Assembly: GCA_036925085.1 (NCBI GenBank)
Contig: JAUPFP010000048.1
Coordinates: 637,001 to 701,000, forward strand
DNA length: 64,000 nt
Origin: Brachycybe producta
Taxonomy: Eukaryota > Arthropoda > Diplopoda > Playtdesmida > Andrognathidae
Reading direction: 5' to 3'
Shown: one piece after another, positions 13,179 through 24,440 of the stretch
Layout: every line of letters starts with the position of its first letter
How positions within the stretch are numbered: position 1 is the first letter of the stretch
Position numbers and translations under genes: made by a program
Notes under the pieces: model-generated
The model's input: the letters and a program-made list of their open reading frames with translations, nothing else
What the model was told of the DNA's origin: nothing
Database searches by the model: none

Positions 13179-13820
13179 GAGCCTATATGTGTGACAGATG
13201 ACAGATGACAGATGACAATTATAGTTCCACTTTTCGCCGTTTAGTGGCGCCCCACAGCTAAGCCATTGAAACCAATGAGAAAGAGAAATTCCTATTTTAA
13301 AAATACATGGTTCAGGCTAATGTTTTGTTTTCTGCAACGAAAATTGTTATTTTCAAAATTCAAATTGCAATATGTACATAACAATATTGCTCATCTAGTG
13401 ATACATTGGTACAAATTTATAATTAGTTTTTCTATTTTTAATTTCATTTTAAAATCTCGTATTTTTTTAGCTCATGTTAAATCCCATAGGCGACAAAAGT
13501 TCCTCCGTTTATACATTTTATAGGATCTAAATTTCTCACTAACCATAAGTTTCATGATACCCTAAAATTTGACCACTAATTGTATACGACTCAAATTACT
13601 CACCATTGTAGATCAAAAGTTGCTCTTTCTTTTTTCAATAGTGCATATTTACCCAAAAAAGAGTCGTTATTAAAATATACCCACTTTTATCCATCGAAAA
13701 GAGAGAAAATGGCGGACAAAAGTGTATCAAAATTGATTTTTTTGCCACATGTTGACGTCACAGCTACAGAAGCGCCTACATGCAAAGATTTTTGTAAGTT
13801 TTTTTTTTCACTGTAGGCTC
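13179..13820. repeat. TTAA-flanked MITE (GAGCCTA ends)
   Basis: A 642-bp segment whose ends are inverted (GAGCCTATATGTG at left, CACTGTAGGCTC at right) and each abut TTAA (13175-13178 and 13821-13824). The ends resemble those of the element at 21026-21588 (GAGGCTATCG). It contains a GACAGAT triplication at about 13193-13216 just inside the left end. Short frames inside show no transposase motif. Confidence 0.65.
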
Positions 13821-14015
13821 TTAAGTGCGTACTCGTGTTTTTGTCAACTGATAGTTGAGAGTTCAGTTACTCGAGAGGTTTTGAGCCGTGCATATATACG
13901 GTGAGCAATGACGATGTTTTGATTACCAGTGCAAGTTTTATTATCATGCACTCATTGTTGGGAGAAACGAGTGCAGCGAGTCAACTAAACTGTACTCGTT
14001 CCTTTGATTTCTTAT

Positions 14016-14128
14016 AATTCACCTAAACACATTTGAATTGAATTCATTTAACTCGTGTGTGTACAAGGTATAATAACTTGCACACACATGAGTTAAATGA
14101 ATTCAAATTAAATGTGTTAAGGTGAATT
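14016..14128. repeat. Long hairpin, about 52-bp arms with 8-nt loop
   Basis: Arms 14016-14067 and 14076-14128 are inverted copies with only a handful of mismatches (AATTCACC at both outer ends, CATTTAACTC / GAGTTAAATG in the middle), closing on an 8-nt loop. Could be a small palindromic MITE or a precursor-type RNA hairpin. The sequence does not decide which. Confidence 0.75.
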
Positions 14129-14237
14129 GTACAGAATCCAGTTAAGGACATGAACACCAAATAAAAATTCACTTTATTATTAATATTTTAAATTGAAATA
14201 CTAAATCAATATTTTGTCAATAATGTTTATATATATA

Positions 14238-14711
14238 CTAGTGGGGTAACCCATCATAAATGACGGGAGCAAAATTCACAGGCAATTGTGCCCAGCATTA
14301 GAATTTCTTTTCCTCCACCCTTTTATGACGTCACACCAAGTAACAAACCAATTAGAAATTGATGACGTTCATAAAAGGGCTGAGCAAAAGAAATTCTAAT
14401 GATGGGCACAATTGCCTGTGATAAACTGTAGTTTAATTTTGCTACTATTATCCCCTCCCGTTTTTATATTTGAAAGAGAAAATGAGTTTTTCTTTTCCTT
14501 TCATTTCAATTTCAGTCAGTCATGCCACTTATCCGCCCTCCACGTTTCTCTCTCCCTCCCTTCTACACTTTCCAACCCTTTCCCCTCTCCAATTTAATAT
14601 CATGGGGTTCTTGGATGGGAAGGGTGCAGCATATAGTTGACCTTGAGAAAAAAAAGCAGTTCATTTATTCAAATTTATATAAATTCCAATGTTACACACA
14701 CAGACCTGGGA
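14238..14711 (-). mobile_element. Helitron-like element, long form, both ends present
   Basis: On the minus strand the element runs from TCCCAGGTC (14711) to CTAG (14241-14238) and is flanked by A on the 5' side and T on the 3' side, as expected for Helitron insertion between A and T. A hairpin (CCCGTCATTT with ATGATGGG, slightly degraded) stands just upstream of the CTAG end. The internal foldback has arms of about 65 bp (14273-14337 and 14357-14425) containing TGACGTCA-like words. The mariner remnant at 14727-15434 lies just beyond its 5' end. Confidence 0.65.
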
Positions 14712-14726
14712 TATTATATATATAAT

Positions 14727-15434
14727 AGGGTGAGGCAAGATAACTTCCTTATTTCATAATGCAATAAAACAAAAAGTACTAAAGATATATTTTTAATTTT
14801 TTTTATTAAAAATTTAAACATTTAAAGTTATGGTTTACATTGTTTTAAAAATCATATCGGGTAAGTGACGCCCCCATTGTTGATACACTGGTTGAACCAA
14901 ATTCTACTGTTTCTTATCACTCTTTCCAGCACATTGATGGGTATGTTGGCCGTTTCTTCCTGAATGTTTTTTTTCAGGTCGTCCAGAGTCTGTGGGTGGT
15001 TGGTATAAACACTGAATTTCAAATACCCCCACAAAAACAGGTCACAAGGGGTCAAATCGGGTGAATGTGCCGGCAACTCCAAATCACCCTTCAGTGAGAT
15101 GAGGTGCCGTGGGAAGTGCTCTCGCAACACAGCCATCGATGCCCTTGAAGTATTCCACAAAAGAATTAATTTCTAGTCCGGGACAGGACTCAATGGCACA
15201 ATATTGAAAAGATTTCGGAAGGCATGCTGGGTTGAAACCACCGAACAGCCATTGGAAAAATAGGCCTCTAAGGCAAACACACACTGCTCGTTACTCCAAT
15301 GCATGATCGCAACTGAAACACAAGTTAACAAAACTTTAGAATCCCATCTCAAACGAGACCACGCACAGCTGCCTGGGAATCCCATCAGCTTCAGAGTGCT
15401 CATTTCAAATAAGGAAGTTATCTTGCTTCACCCT
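14727..15434 (-). mobile_element. Internally deleted mariner-type transposon
   Basis: A 708-bp element with near-perfect terminal inverted repeats (GGGTGAGGCAAGATAACTTC at left; GAAGTTATCTTGCTTCACCC at right), inserted in TA-rich DNA. On the minus strand the region about 15303-15172 encodes HWSNEQCVFALEAYFSNG, the N-terminal helix-turn-helix (DUF4817-like) segment of this transposase group. Positions 15160-14852 encode the C-terminal part with HSPDLTPCDLFLWGYLK, which carries the last catalytic Asp. The middle with the first two acidic residues is missing, so it is a non-autonomous deletion derivative. Confidence 0.85.
14852..15160 (-). pseudogene. Mariner-type transposase, C-terminal part
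   Basis: Frame of 102 codons. It contains PRHLISLKGDLELPAHSPDL followed by TPCDLFLWGYLKFSVY, the hallmark of a Tc1/mariner-superfamily transposase group common in arthropods and other invertebrates, and a C-terminal helical tail (VLERVIRNSRIWFNQCI). The third acidic catalytic residue is preserved; the first two and the rest of the catalytic core are absent through internal deletion. It cannot make a working enzyme. Its N-terminal counterpart lies at about 15172-15303 in a different frame. Confidence 0.85.
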
Positions 15435-15470
15435 GTATATATATTTAAGTATTAACTCAATATTTTCAGA

Positions 15471-16165
15471 CTAGTGGGGTAACCCGTCATAAATGACGGG
15501 GGCAACCCGTCATAAATGATGGGGGTAACCCATCATGTATGATGGGACATTCTAGTTGAACTATTTTATTCAAATACTGAAGGTCACTTAATGAAGGACG
15601 TTTCCTTCTCCCCTCTCCCCACCACCCTCACATGTTTGCTTAAAGGTTTTTGTCCTTGTTCGTACAGCGTTACATATCGCCAGACATACTTGGCTTAATA
15701 TATATATATACTAGTGGGGTAACCCGTCATAAATGCCGGGAGCAAAATTCACAGGCAATTGTGCGCATGCGCGTCGTTTGTTCCTTTTTTACTTCTTTCA
15801 TTTCAATTTCAGTCACCCCTCCCACTTTTTCTCCCTTCACGTTTCTCTCTCCCCCTCTACACTTTCCAACCTTTTCCCCTCTCCAATTTAATATCATAGG
15901 TGTGCAACATATAGTTGACCTTGAGAAAAAAAGCCATTAATTTATTCAAATTTATATAAATTCCGCCGTGCTTCAAGGTTTGTACAGCGTTATTACAGAT
16001 AGATACACACGCACACAGACTTGGCATAATATATATTTAACTAGTGGGTAACCCGTGTCCCGTGCTGTATGACGAGACATTCTAGTTTAACTATTTTATT
16101 CAAATTCTGAAGGTCACTCAATGAAGGACGTTTCCTTCTCCCCTCTCCCCACCGCACTCACATTA
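15471..16165 (-). mobile_element. Tandem array of three Helitron-like units
   Basis: Three family members lie head to tail, each beginning (plus strand) with CTAGTGGG: 15471-15697, 15711-16028 and 16041-about 16165. They are separated only by short TA-rich stretches. The first unit has its terminal hairpin in triplicate (CCCGTCATAAATGACGGG, then ...GATGGG, then CCCATCATGTATGATGGG). The second is a short-form unit lacking the internal foldback. The third is truncated. Head-to-tail arrays are a known product of rolling-circle Helitron transposition. Confidence 0.6.
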
Positions 16166-16204
16166 TTTAAATGCATTTAAATTATCAGCTGTGTACTAGG
16201 TATA

Positions 16205-16630
16205 AAGCCGATGCTACATGTAGCAACAATTCAGCAACTTTAGAGCAACATAGCTGTGTTGCTCTATTGTTTCATGAAAGTTCTGTCATAAGAGCAACAA
16301 ACCCGAATTGTTGCTCACAGATTGAAAGCAACAGAATTTTCAAACAGAACTGGGTTCTATTTTTGAGCAACCATTTCAGCCAACAGCCAATTAAAACGGC
16401 TTGAATAATCACATGACTATTTCAAATTTTCAACTGATGAAGAAGAGAACGACGAAGCAAAATGTCTACAGTCTTTGGCTCACAACCTCTTTATTTCATT
16501 GGTTGTTGCTTTCATGTAAGTTTCATGAACGTTGCAACATGTATCATAGGTGTTGCTTGCAACAAATTGGAAACTACTGTTACACTACAACTAGTATTGT
16601 TGCTTGACTGTTGCTACGTGTAGCATCAGG
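16205..16630. repeat. MITE with GATGCTACATGTAGCAAC-type ends
   Basis: About 426 bp bounded by inverted ends (GATGCTACATGTAGCAACA at left; TGTTGCTACGTGTAGCATC at right). The right end abuts TTAA (16631-16634), the left TATA (16201-16204), probably a mutated duplication. The interior is rich in GTTGC/GCAAC words in both orientations and has no transposase. Confidence 0.65.
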
Positions 16631-16634
16631 TTAA

Positions 16635-19600
16635 GGATTCCTCTAGAAAATTAAAAATTTAATAAATTTCATGATCTAAAAAATGTATCTAATTACAGCA
16701 TAGTAGTTTCTTAAAGAATTTCGTTTTTATTTTTAAACATTTTAAAAGGGTTCCGTGGCAAAATTAATTTGAGAAATACTTTACAGTGTAGTAAAATGGA
16801 AAAGCAAAGTTATTATGTGCTTCCAGAGCATCCGAAAATTTTGGAGGAATGTTGTTGAGGAATTGACATTATTACGTCATATTTATAATTAAGGTCACAG
16901 TCATTTGTAATCGTCAGCATTTCAACTGATTTAACAACTTTTAATGAACTTCGTGAGTTTGTGCGATTTTCATCAATGAAAAACTTTTTTTTTAGAGAAA
17001 GAGTGAAAAAAAATGCTATGTTTTAGGCATTAAGGCGAAGCCCTTTAATCGGAGAGGAAAAGGTGGTGTAAAAAGTCGCGCGTGTGATAGATAGTTTGAT
17101 CTCGGGTTAAAAGTACGAGCATACATGTATGACCTACTTTAATAGACGCGTTTTTCCAAGGCCTGGTAATAAGTAGGTACAATATATGTCCATGTCTTAG
17201 TATACTGGCTACACATCATGCATAATCTGTGGCAGAAACATAACTATTTATCGAATACTTAACGCGATATTTAAGTCCTGTATAATCATAATAATCACGA
17301 CAGTTTACTTTGTAAGATAGTTTGCGTGTTATACCAATTAAGCTAGCCATACACTACGAGACTTGCCTTCCAGAAAGTTTTTTAAACAGACCTTTTTTAA
17401 AAAAAAATTCAAATAATTTCTTGAACCCTTGTACTGTTTTAGGCTTATTTGGACTTCTGGGACTAGTTAAGCGCAAATGATGCCTTGCCTTTTCTGGCCA
17501 TTTAGAGCAATTAAGAGCCTAGATATTCCAGAGTTTTAAGTGCCATGATACACAGTCGATTTTGCGGTTCTAAAGTTGTTCAGTTCAAATGGCTCTAGCA
17601 ACCAAACTGCAATTTTGAAACGTCACAAATTTAAATTATTACTTGTAGACCATATTAAGGGAATACATCTGAAGAGGTGGCTAGCAAAATGAACCTTTTA
17701 GTGTCAATGGTCTTTAACGTGGGTCAAGCAAATTAGCATAATTCGAAATTGTTTAAAATTAAAAAAAAAACCTTTAAATATTGCAATAAACCGATTTTAA
17801 TGCCTGGCCACAACATTTAAGAAGTGATTACAACTTCAATTATCGTTAACGAATTCAATTGAAATCACTAAAGGTAGCTAGCGTCGATACCATGTTTTCG
17901 GACACATCAAATTTCACATAACATTGCGTCTATGAAGTCGTGTAGCACGTGCCCACTGAAGTGTCTAGGCTCTGAATGTATGATCATGTGCGACTGAACA
18001 TTACGTGTGTTTGTGTATGCATAGCATACATGCAAGTATGCATGCACAGATGTGTACGCGCACGTGCAAACGTATTTGCATATACTGTATGTATGCTTAT
18101 AGATATTTGTGCTTGCACGTGTACATGAGCCCAGTAAGTGTCTGCAAGCACGCATGCGTACATCAGTTTGCAATTTCTGCCCAATATGTATTGCCTTGTG
18201 AAACAACGTTTTTGTTTATTTGAATTTGAATAATTTCTTTGTTAAGCAGCCCTGAGGGCCTACGGCAGAGGAACTATTTAGTACGAAAGCAGATAAGAAC
18301 GTATTAATATTTATAAAAAAAATATTTAGTGCAAGAAATAAGACACATGTTGCTTTAAATCTTGCACAGTGTCTTGTAATAAAATACTAAACGTTTTCTG
18401 CTAGTTGGTGCGCAAGAGGCAGTTGCAACTCTTAAGAAAATCATTACAGAGACTATAACAATTTATTTTTAAAAAATACAATATTACATCTGGCTGTATA
18501 TATAGGGCCTATAGCGAGTTTGATCTCATTTTTAGGTTATTCAGGTTATAGTTAGCAAGAGCATTACACACGTAACTTGTTACTTTTTTTTAAACAGAAC
18601 TTTCCCCTTTCCCCATTATTCTAGCTTATGTTTTTGCATGGCTGATGTTAGACTGCGATTTCTTTTTCCCTAATAGCGGTTTTCACATCCTTTATATTGT
18701 GTTTTTGTTGAGATTTTTATGTATTCTGACATGTTTTATGCTTTTTGACACAATAATACCTCGTTGTTTGTGACTATAAGTGTGTGTGGGCATATGAGGT
18801 GGATAGCAGTGCCTGGATATAAGATTCGGTGGGTTTTTTTTTCTTTCCTATCTTTATATGTTTCTATCATACTTACGAATATATACTCGTATATATAAAT
18901 CGCAACGACATCTGTTTCTTTGAATTTTTCTAGCTGTGATCTCAATCGATTTTTCGGTGAAAAATGTCGCCGCTTATGCTACTGGCGAATTTGGACACTG
19001 TTTTAGTAACAAACTTGGCAAAAGTTTTTGCTTGTTTTACGTGTTTTTTACCCCCTTCATTTTTCTTTTTTTTTTCCTCATACATTTTACTTTGAAATGT
19101 TACAATGTAAATACAAGAAGCTTTTTTTATATATATATTAAGGAATATACAAAAGCTCAGTTTGTTTTGTGTACTTGAGTATTTTATATTGAGGTTTTTA
19201 TACGTATTTAATTGCAAATAACAAGAAAAAAAGAAAGAGAGAAAAACATCAATATTTATTTTAAGAGAGAAAAATATACCCTATTAAATGGGTTTTAATG
19301 TACGCCATAAGTACAGTCCCATTGGGTGTGAGTATATAGGAAAAGAGAAATAGAGAAATGAGAAGAAAAAAAAAGAATAATAATTGAAAGTGTTATTAAG
19401 TGCTTTGAATTATTAATGTTGCTTTAATATTGGGAATATTTTTGTTTCAAATGTTTATGTAGAACCAACCACATTCAGAATCGACAATGATAAATGTCTC
19501 ATTTTTCTTTTTTTTTATCCGTTTTTTCCCGTTCGTCAGTTTTGACAATGGAAATAATAATAATGGTCCTACTAACATTTTTCTTGTTTCAATGATTCGG

Positions 19601-20082
19601 ATACTTAACTATTTTATTTTCAAAAGTTGTAATACTCGGTATTTTTAGACACTTGAGAGAGGTCTCTCGTCTGATTAAATATTTATTTAGATTGTTTTTA
19701 GTAATTACGCATGGTTATTTATCTTAAATGTTGCTGTTTGTACAGTGCTAAATAGGACCTTTTTATACCGTAACAACTCTTCAAGTGTACAAGTGCGGTG
19801 CGGTATGAGCATTACAGTTATTGCAAAATATACAAATGAATGAAAACAATGAAATAATAGAACTTTTTAATATTTTGCTTTTCAGAAGCAACATCAAAAA
19901 GAAAATTGAAAGTGTGATAGAAACTACATGCATAAGTAAATGCATCGCATAAAGTTATTTTCTTGTTTGATATCTTTGTCTTTATTACATTTTAAGCCAA
20001 GAATAATTTAATTGTATTCTATATATCTATTTAGCATTGCACTCACCACTACATGCTTGTTGGCTGTTTGCCACTATAGTGT
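16635..20082. other. Long AT-rich spacer
   Basis: No gene recognised. At 18003-18165 there is an irregular alternating purine-pyrimidine tract (TGCATGC, GCGCACGTGC, CACGTGTAC) similar in style to the 30-bp minisatellite at 53161-53490. A TTAAGAGCCTAG word at about 17511 resembles the TTAA-MITE end but no partner end was found. A possible LINE tail lies at 18244-18290. Confidence 0.5.
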
Positions 20083-20787
20083 TGTGAGCTTTTGACGTCG
20101 ACTCTATTTTTCTCACCAACTTGTAGATGTTGTTTCCTGTAACTCGTGCTTCTCTGCATCGCGCGGTGCCCGCACGGAGAAGATTCGAGCTACAAAAAGA
20201 GTTGGATGGCGATGGATTGCGATCATCCTCCTGCATGTGGGTGAAATCTGTGCAGAAAGATGGTGGCCATCCTATTCTTCGTCGATGCTGATATACATCT
20301 CCTCCTGTTGATAGTTACCAGCAGTAGAAGATGTTGTAACTGCATCAGGATTTGTATGCGCTCTTTACCATAAGGTGTCTCCGGCCTGTGTAGAGAAGTT
20401 ATTAGTTTCGGAACATAAAGACAACGTAGTTTCTTATTGTAACACTTTTATTCATCTTTGTAAGGGAACATAAAGATTACAAAGACGAATGTTGTTTATC
20501 AAAGATGCGTCCTCATGCCCATGTTGTGGCACGGAATAATCAACGTAATACAACAAGTTAGAGCAAAGACAAGGACTAGGAACAAAGAGGAACACGGTCC
20601 TTTTATACCTTGGACCTGTGTACACCTACGAGGTGTAACCAGGTCCAAGTGACCATGGTCCTAAGTGTATCACTCCGTGCTAGGGTATGAGTCAGAGGTG
20701 TGAGTCAGAGAGGGGAAGGGGACGAACAAGAGTTGTTTACCCCCCAGGCCATGGTTTTGGCGGTATCACAAGTTGCCGGATGTTACA
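20083..20787 (-). mobile_element. Solo LTR of the 42496-52841 element family
   Basis: Reverse-complement relative of the 686-bp LTRs at 42496 and 52156. Read on the minus strand it starts TGTAACATCC, shares CCGCCAAAACCAT and CCTGGGGGGTAAACAACTC with them, and ends AGCTCACA. Flanks are GTGT on both sides (20079-20082, 20788-20791), a perfect 4-bp target duplication. TATAAAA (20601-20607, minus), the U3 hairpin (20609-20649) and an AATAAA signal (20447-20452, minus) are all conserved. It is clearly diverged from the intact copy and so older. No internal region remains. Confidence 0.9.
20609..20649 (-). promoter_or_regulatory. U3 hairpin next to TATA box, solo LTR
   Basis: A 41-bp inverted repeat (19-bp arms with two mismatches, 3-nt loop) whose arms contain CTTGGACCTG and CAGGTCCAAG, placed one base from TATAAAA. 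It matches position and sequence of 42635-42675, with a changed loop. Confidence 0.8.
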
Positions 20788-21021
20788 GTGTTGCCTTTCA
20801 ATTTTGTATGTTAGGAGTTAAAAAGTAGCCTACTGATGATCCTGTTGGCTGTGGTGAAACTAGTATAGGTAGCCTCTCCTTTTGGTGTTGTGCAAACTAG
20901 CCTTTGTGATAGGTGACTATCATTTGTATAGTCTATTTGGAGTTTAAGTTTGACTGTTGTTTTTCGTTGTTGAATTCTCAGTGTTTGTAATTAATCATAT
21001 TTGGCTTTTTAAAAAAACTTT
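20788..21021. other. Short spacer
   Basis: Nothing recognised between the solo LTR and the next MITE. Confidence 0.5.
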
Positions 21022-21025
21022 TTAA

Positions 21026-21588
21026 GAGGCTATCGTCATGAACAAAATCGGTATGAGGCAATAGATTATTTGGTATAGCTGTTTAACATGGTGTGTGTTT
21101 GGTTTTCGTTTAGTCGTTCTTTTTGCGCGTAGGTATTTTCGAAACTTAATTTAAAATGCAATATGCACTCAAATATACTGTGAATCCACTGATACTTTTG
21201 CAAAACCTAGTTATAAGTCCTTCTATTTTTAAAGGAAGTTTGAAAATAGCGCACATGTTAATTTCCATAGACGAATAGTTCGTTTTAATCGTATATGGAA
21301 ATTAGCTTGTAGGCTATTATCAGAATTATAATAAAAATAGAAAGAACCATAACTAGGTTTTGCAAAAGTATTACTGGATTCGCAAAATATTTGAGTGCTT
21401 ATTGCACTTTAAATTACGTTTCGAAAATAACTGTGTGTGAAAAGAAAGAAAGTAAACGGTAATACCAGATATTGCATCATCCTAATCTGAGTATTTCTTA
21501 TATAGACATCTATAGAAAATATATTTTAATGGAGATGCTGGCGCCATCTTCTGGTTATTTTCTTAAATGTATCTATGCCGATAGCCTC
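21026..21588. repeat. TTAA-flanked foldback MITE
   Basis: A 563-bp element with perfect TTAA on both sides (21022-21025, 21589-21592) and ends GAGGCTATCG / CGATAGCCTC. Inside is a second long inverted repeat: about 100-bp arms at 21133-21230 and 21325-21430 sharing TTTTGCAAAACCTAGTTAT, with the whole folding into a large stem. TTAA duplications are typical of piggyBac and Kolobok-type elements. No transposase is present. Confidence 0.75.
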
Positions 21589-21592
21589 TTAA

Positions 21593-23538
21593 AGCAATTT
21601 AAGATTGCCCAGTAACACAGAGAAGTTATAAACTCTGGATTTTTATTTTGGGAGTGTTTGAAATTTGGTTAGAAACTCATAAACATTTCTCAGAATTTAC
21701 ATAAAACCAAATAAATAAATGGAAAATTTTGGGAAATTATAATTTCCTAAATATTTTTAACTTATTACCAGTATCACTCCTATACGTTAAATTTTGAAAT
21801 TGTGTTTTTGTGTCCCGCTTCACTCTCCAGAATGTTTAAGTAACAAGGAACAAGAGGATATTTTAAAAATGTTTCCCGCACTTCACTCGCAGAATCTAAA
21901 ATTCTATGCATTTATTTATTCTAAAGCTTTCAACAAGATCATGTGTAACACAATTTCACTGACTTCAGTGTTATTTTCACGCTGAAAAATAGACCAAATT
22001 GCCTTAGCAAAAGTGGAAAAGTCAGAGAAAATCAAATTAGATATTTGATAGGAACCCTAGTTGGGTTTACTTTGCATGTTCACCATGTATTGTAGTTTTT
22101 AAAACGGATGGTGCATTCAAAAACCGACTATCTTCCTCACATTCTTATAATAGTGCTAGTCATATTTCAGCTTCTAGTAGTAGTAATTTTTATATAGAAC
22201 ACATACATGTATGTTAGGTTGAACAAATGGCCATTTATGATACATTTTAAATAATACAGTACAAACTCCAGTTTTCAAATTTTGTCACATCACTCAAATC
22301 ATCAATTGTGCACTAAGTTTTAATATTACGTGAGAATTTAGGTTGAACCGTATTCTTAATTATTCAGTATGATAGACGGTGAAACTGAAAACCTTGAAAA
22401 CACTTTCCATCTTCAACACTGTGTTTTTGGCATTTTTAGATTTTCTCTGTTTCCACCTTGAAATGCAATTTATTCTAACTAGTGCACCTACTGTAAGTAG
22501 TAAGGATGTGTGTAGGTGTCCTCCACCCCCTGCTGGGAGATTACAAACGCACTACTGAATATCAGTTAAATTAATGAAATAGCAACCGGATGGTTTTTAC
22601 TGACGACTTCAAAGTTTCAGTAATATTTCATCTGACTTTGTGCTTTAATTAGTTTTTCTTTCTTGTTTTGTGTTTAAATTAACGAATCCCCAATTACGTT
22701 AATTCTTTAAGATGATTAAGTGGATTATCCTGTTTAATCTGCATGAAATGATTACAATTAGTGTTGTTGATTGTTATGGTCTCTTTAGTTTTCACTTTTT
22801 GTCTTTTCTTGATTTTATTTATGATATTTTGGAACTTTATTTTTGTCTGATTTCAACTGTTCTTGTAAGAATTTTCTTTATAAGACTACAATGATGTTGT
22901 TTTGTTTTCCTAATACTTTCTGTTTGCTTTCGAAATCTCCAACACAATCATTTTTGTTTGGTTTCGCTGTGTGTGTTTTTTTTTTCTTTTATTTTGTCTG
23001 TTTTGTAACGATTTTTGTTAACATCTCAAGTGGGAATCCATAAATGTCTGTAATTGGTTTGTTTTCTTATTTTATTCCTGATACTGCAAATCACATTTCC
23101 ACCCAGAAAACACACCTGCACCTACACACCCTGAATTACATCGGAGAGGGGGGGTCATCACTTGTATATTTCTATTTGTTTAGCTAAATTTGTTTTTGTT
23201 TTCTCTCAAAACAATATCATAAGACGAAGCCCTTGTCAAATTTGTCCAATCAACTTTTACAATTACACATCGTGTACTGTGTACTCGTATTCTTGATTGC
23301 TGCTAGCTGTTTTATGTCAACTTAATATGAGGCATCTTCATTGATTTTTTTTCCCAAAATTAAGTTTGAATCAGGGGGATGATGACCATTCAATAGATGT
23401 TTGAACAAATTCACTTAACGAAATCGAGTTAAGTCTGTTGGGATTTTGAGCAACGTTTATATTAAAAATAGTTGTTCAAATTAAAAAAAAAATAACATTA
23501 AAAAGTCAAAACGAAGTTGAACAAGTTAAATCTGTAAA
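21593..23538. other. AT-rich spacer
   Basis: T-rich and A-rich DNA. Short frames at 21794-21985 and 22712-23043 have no motif. Nothing supported. Confidence 0.55.
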
Positions 23539-23540
23539 TA

Positions 23541-23752
23541 CAGTAGAGCGTCGATTATCGGCAGTTCGGTTATCGGAAGTTCGGAACCAATTGTTTTACT
23601 TATTCTCATGGAAATACTACTTGTGTAAATAAGAAAAGAAATTTTTGAAATCGGTTTTTTCGCCACTTTTTAATGGGAGTTCGATTATATGAACTTTTGA
23701 TTATCTGAACTTTCCATGTCCGACATTAATTCCGATAATCGACGTTCTACTG
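23541..23752. repeat. Pogo/Tigger-like MITE with TA duplication
   Basis: A 212-bp element beginning CAGTAGAGCGTCGATTATCG and ending CGATAATCGACGTTCTACTG, flanked by TA on both sides (23539-23540, 23753-23754). These terminal repeats are the CAGTARAACGTCGATTATC type known from pogo/Tigger elements. The interior repeats TTCGGTTAT and TTCGATTAT words. No coding capacity. Confidence 0.85.
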
Positions 23753-24117
23753 TACTAGCAAATAAAACATTGTTAACAAACCTGTTTTTGGGAACAAAAC
23801 AGGTTTGATAGAGGGTGGTAGCAATATTTTTGGTTTTAAATTAGTTTTCTTTGCAATAAAAACCTCATGTAGGGAAACAATACTTGTGTCAATCAGTCAA
23901 CTTAATCAAAATTACCTTTAAGTTCATTGTAAATGTAACCTATTCGAATAGGAATATGTTAAAAGTTGGTAAGCAGACATAATGGATATGGTATTAAGAT
24001 TGGAATACATCATAATCTAGGTTATTGCCGGTAGCCTAGCATCCAAAAAAAATCAGTACCTTGACTAAGGATTAAGCCAATAAAAATGCTACCAGTGATA
24101 CAGTAAGTTACCCTTAA

Positions 24118-24436
24118 GCCGAGTTTACATGGCGATAGTTATTTCGTGAGAGTTGCTATCATGACAGTTGTGGTAGTTCACCCTCATGATAGAAAGTGTT
24201 TACACGGCTTCAGAGTAGAGTGATAGTTTTGACATGACAGTGCGATGTAGACAACAGTGGTTTATCTTTCTCTGGAAGCCAAATATCCCTACAAACTGAA
24301 TGTGGTCATTCAACAATAAGTATATTACGACAGTTTTTTATGTACGGTGATAGTTACTATCATTGTCGCAATAGTACTGTCAACTATCTAGTGAAACGTG
24401 ATAGGGTGAGCGACATTGCGATAGCGGCTATTACCC
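24118..24436. repeat. Candidate TTAA-flanked MITE rich in GATAGT palindromes
   Basis: TTAA lies on both sides (24114-24117, 24437-24440). The left end GCCGAGTTTACATGGCGATA resembles other MITE ends here, while the right end is only partly complementary (GCGATAGCGGC). The interior is full of GATAGT/ACTATC words in both orientations. Boundaries are plausible but the terminal repeats are weak. Confidence 0.45.
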
Positions 24437-24440
24437 TTAA

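Noticed and set aside
18244..18290. Possible extra LINE 3' tail (GCAGCCCTGAGGGCCTACGG)
   Set aside because: Similarity to the other tails is short and interrupted; too weak to list as a feature.
20829..20875. CTGATGA...GAAAC resembling a hammerhead ribozyme core
   Set aside because: Helix II does not form (first pair T-T) and helices I and III have no convincing partners.
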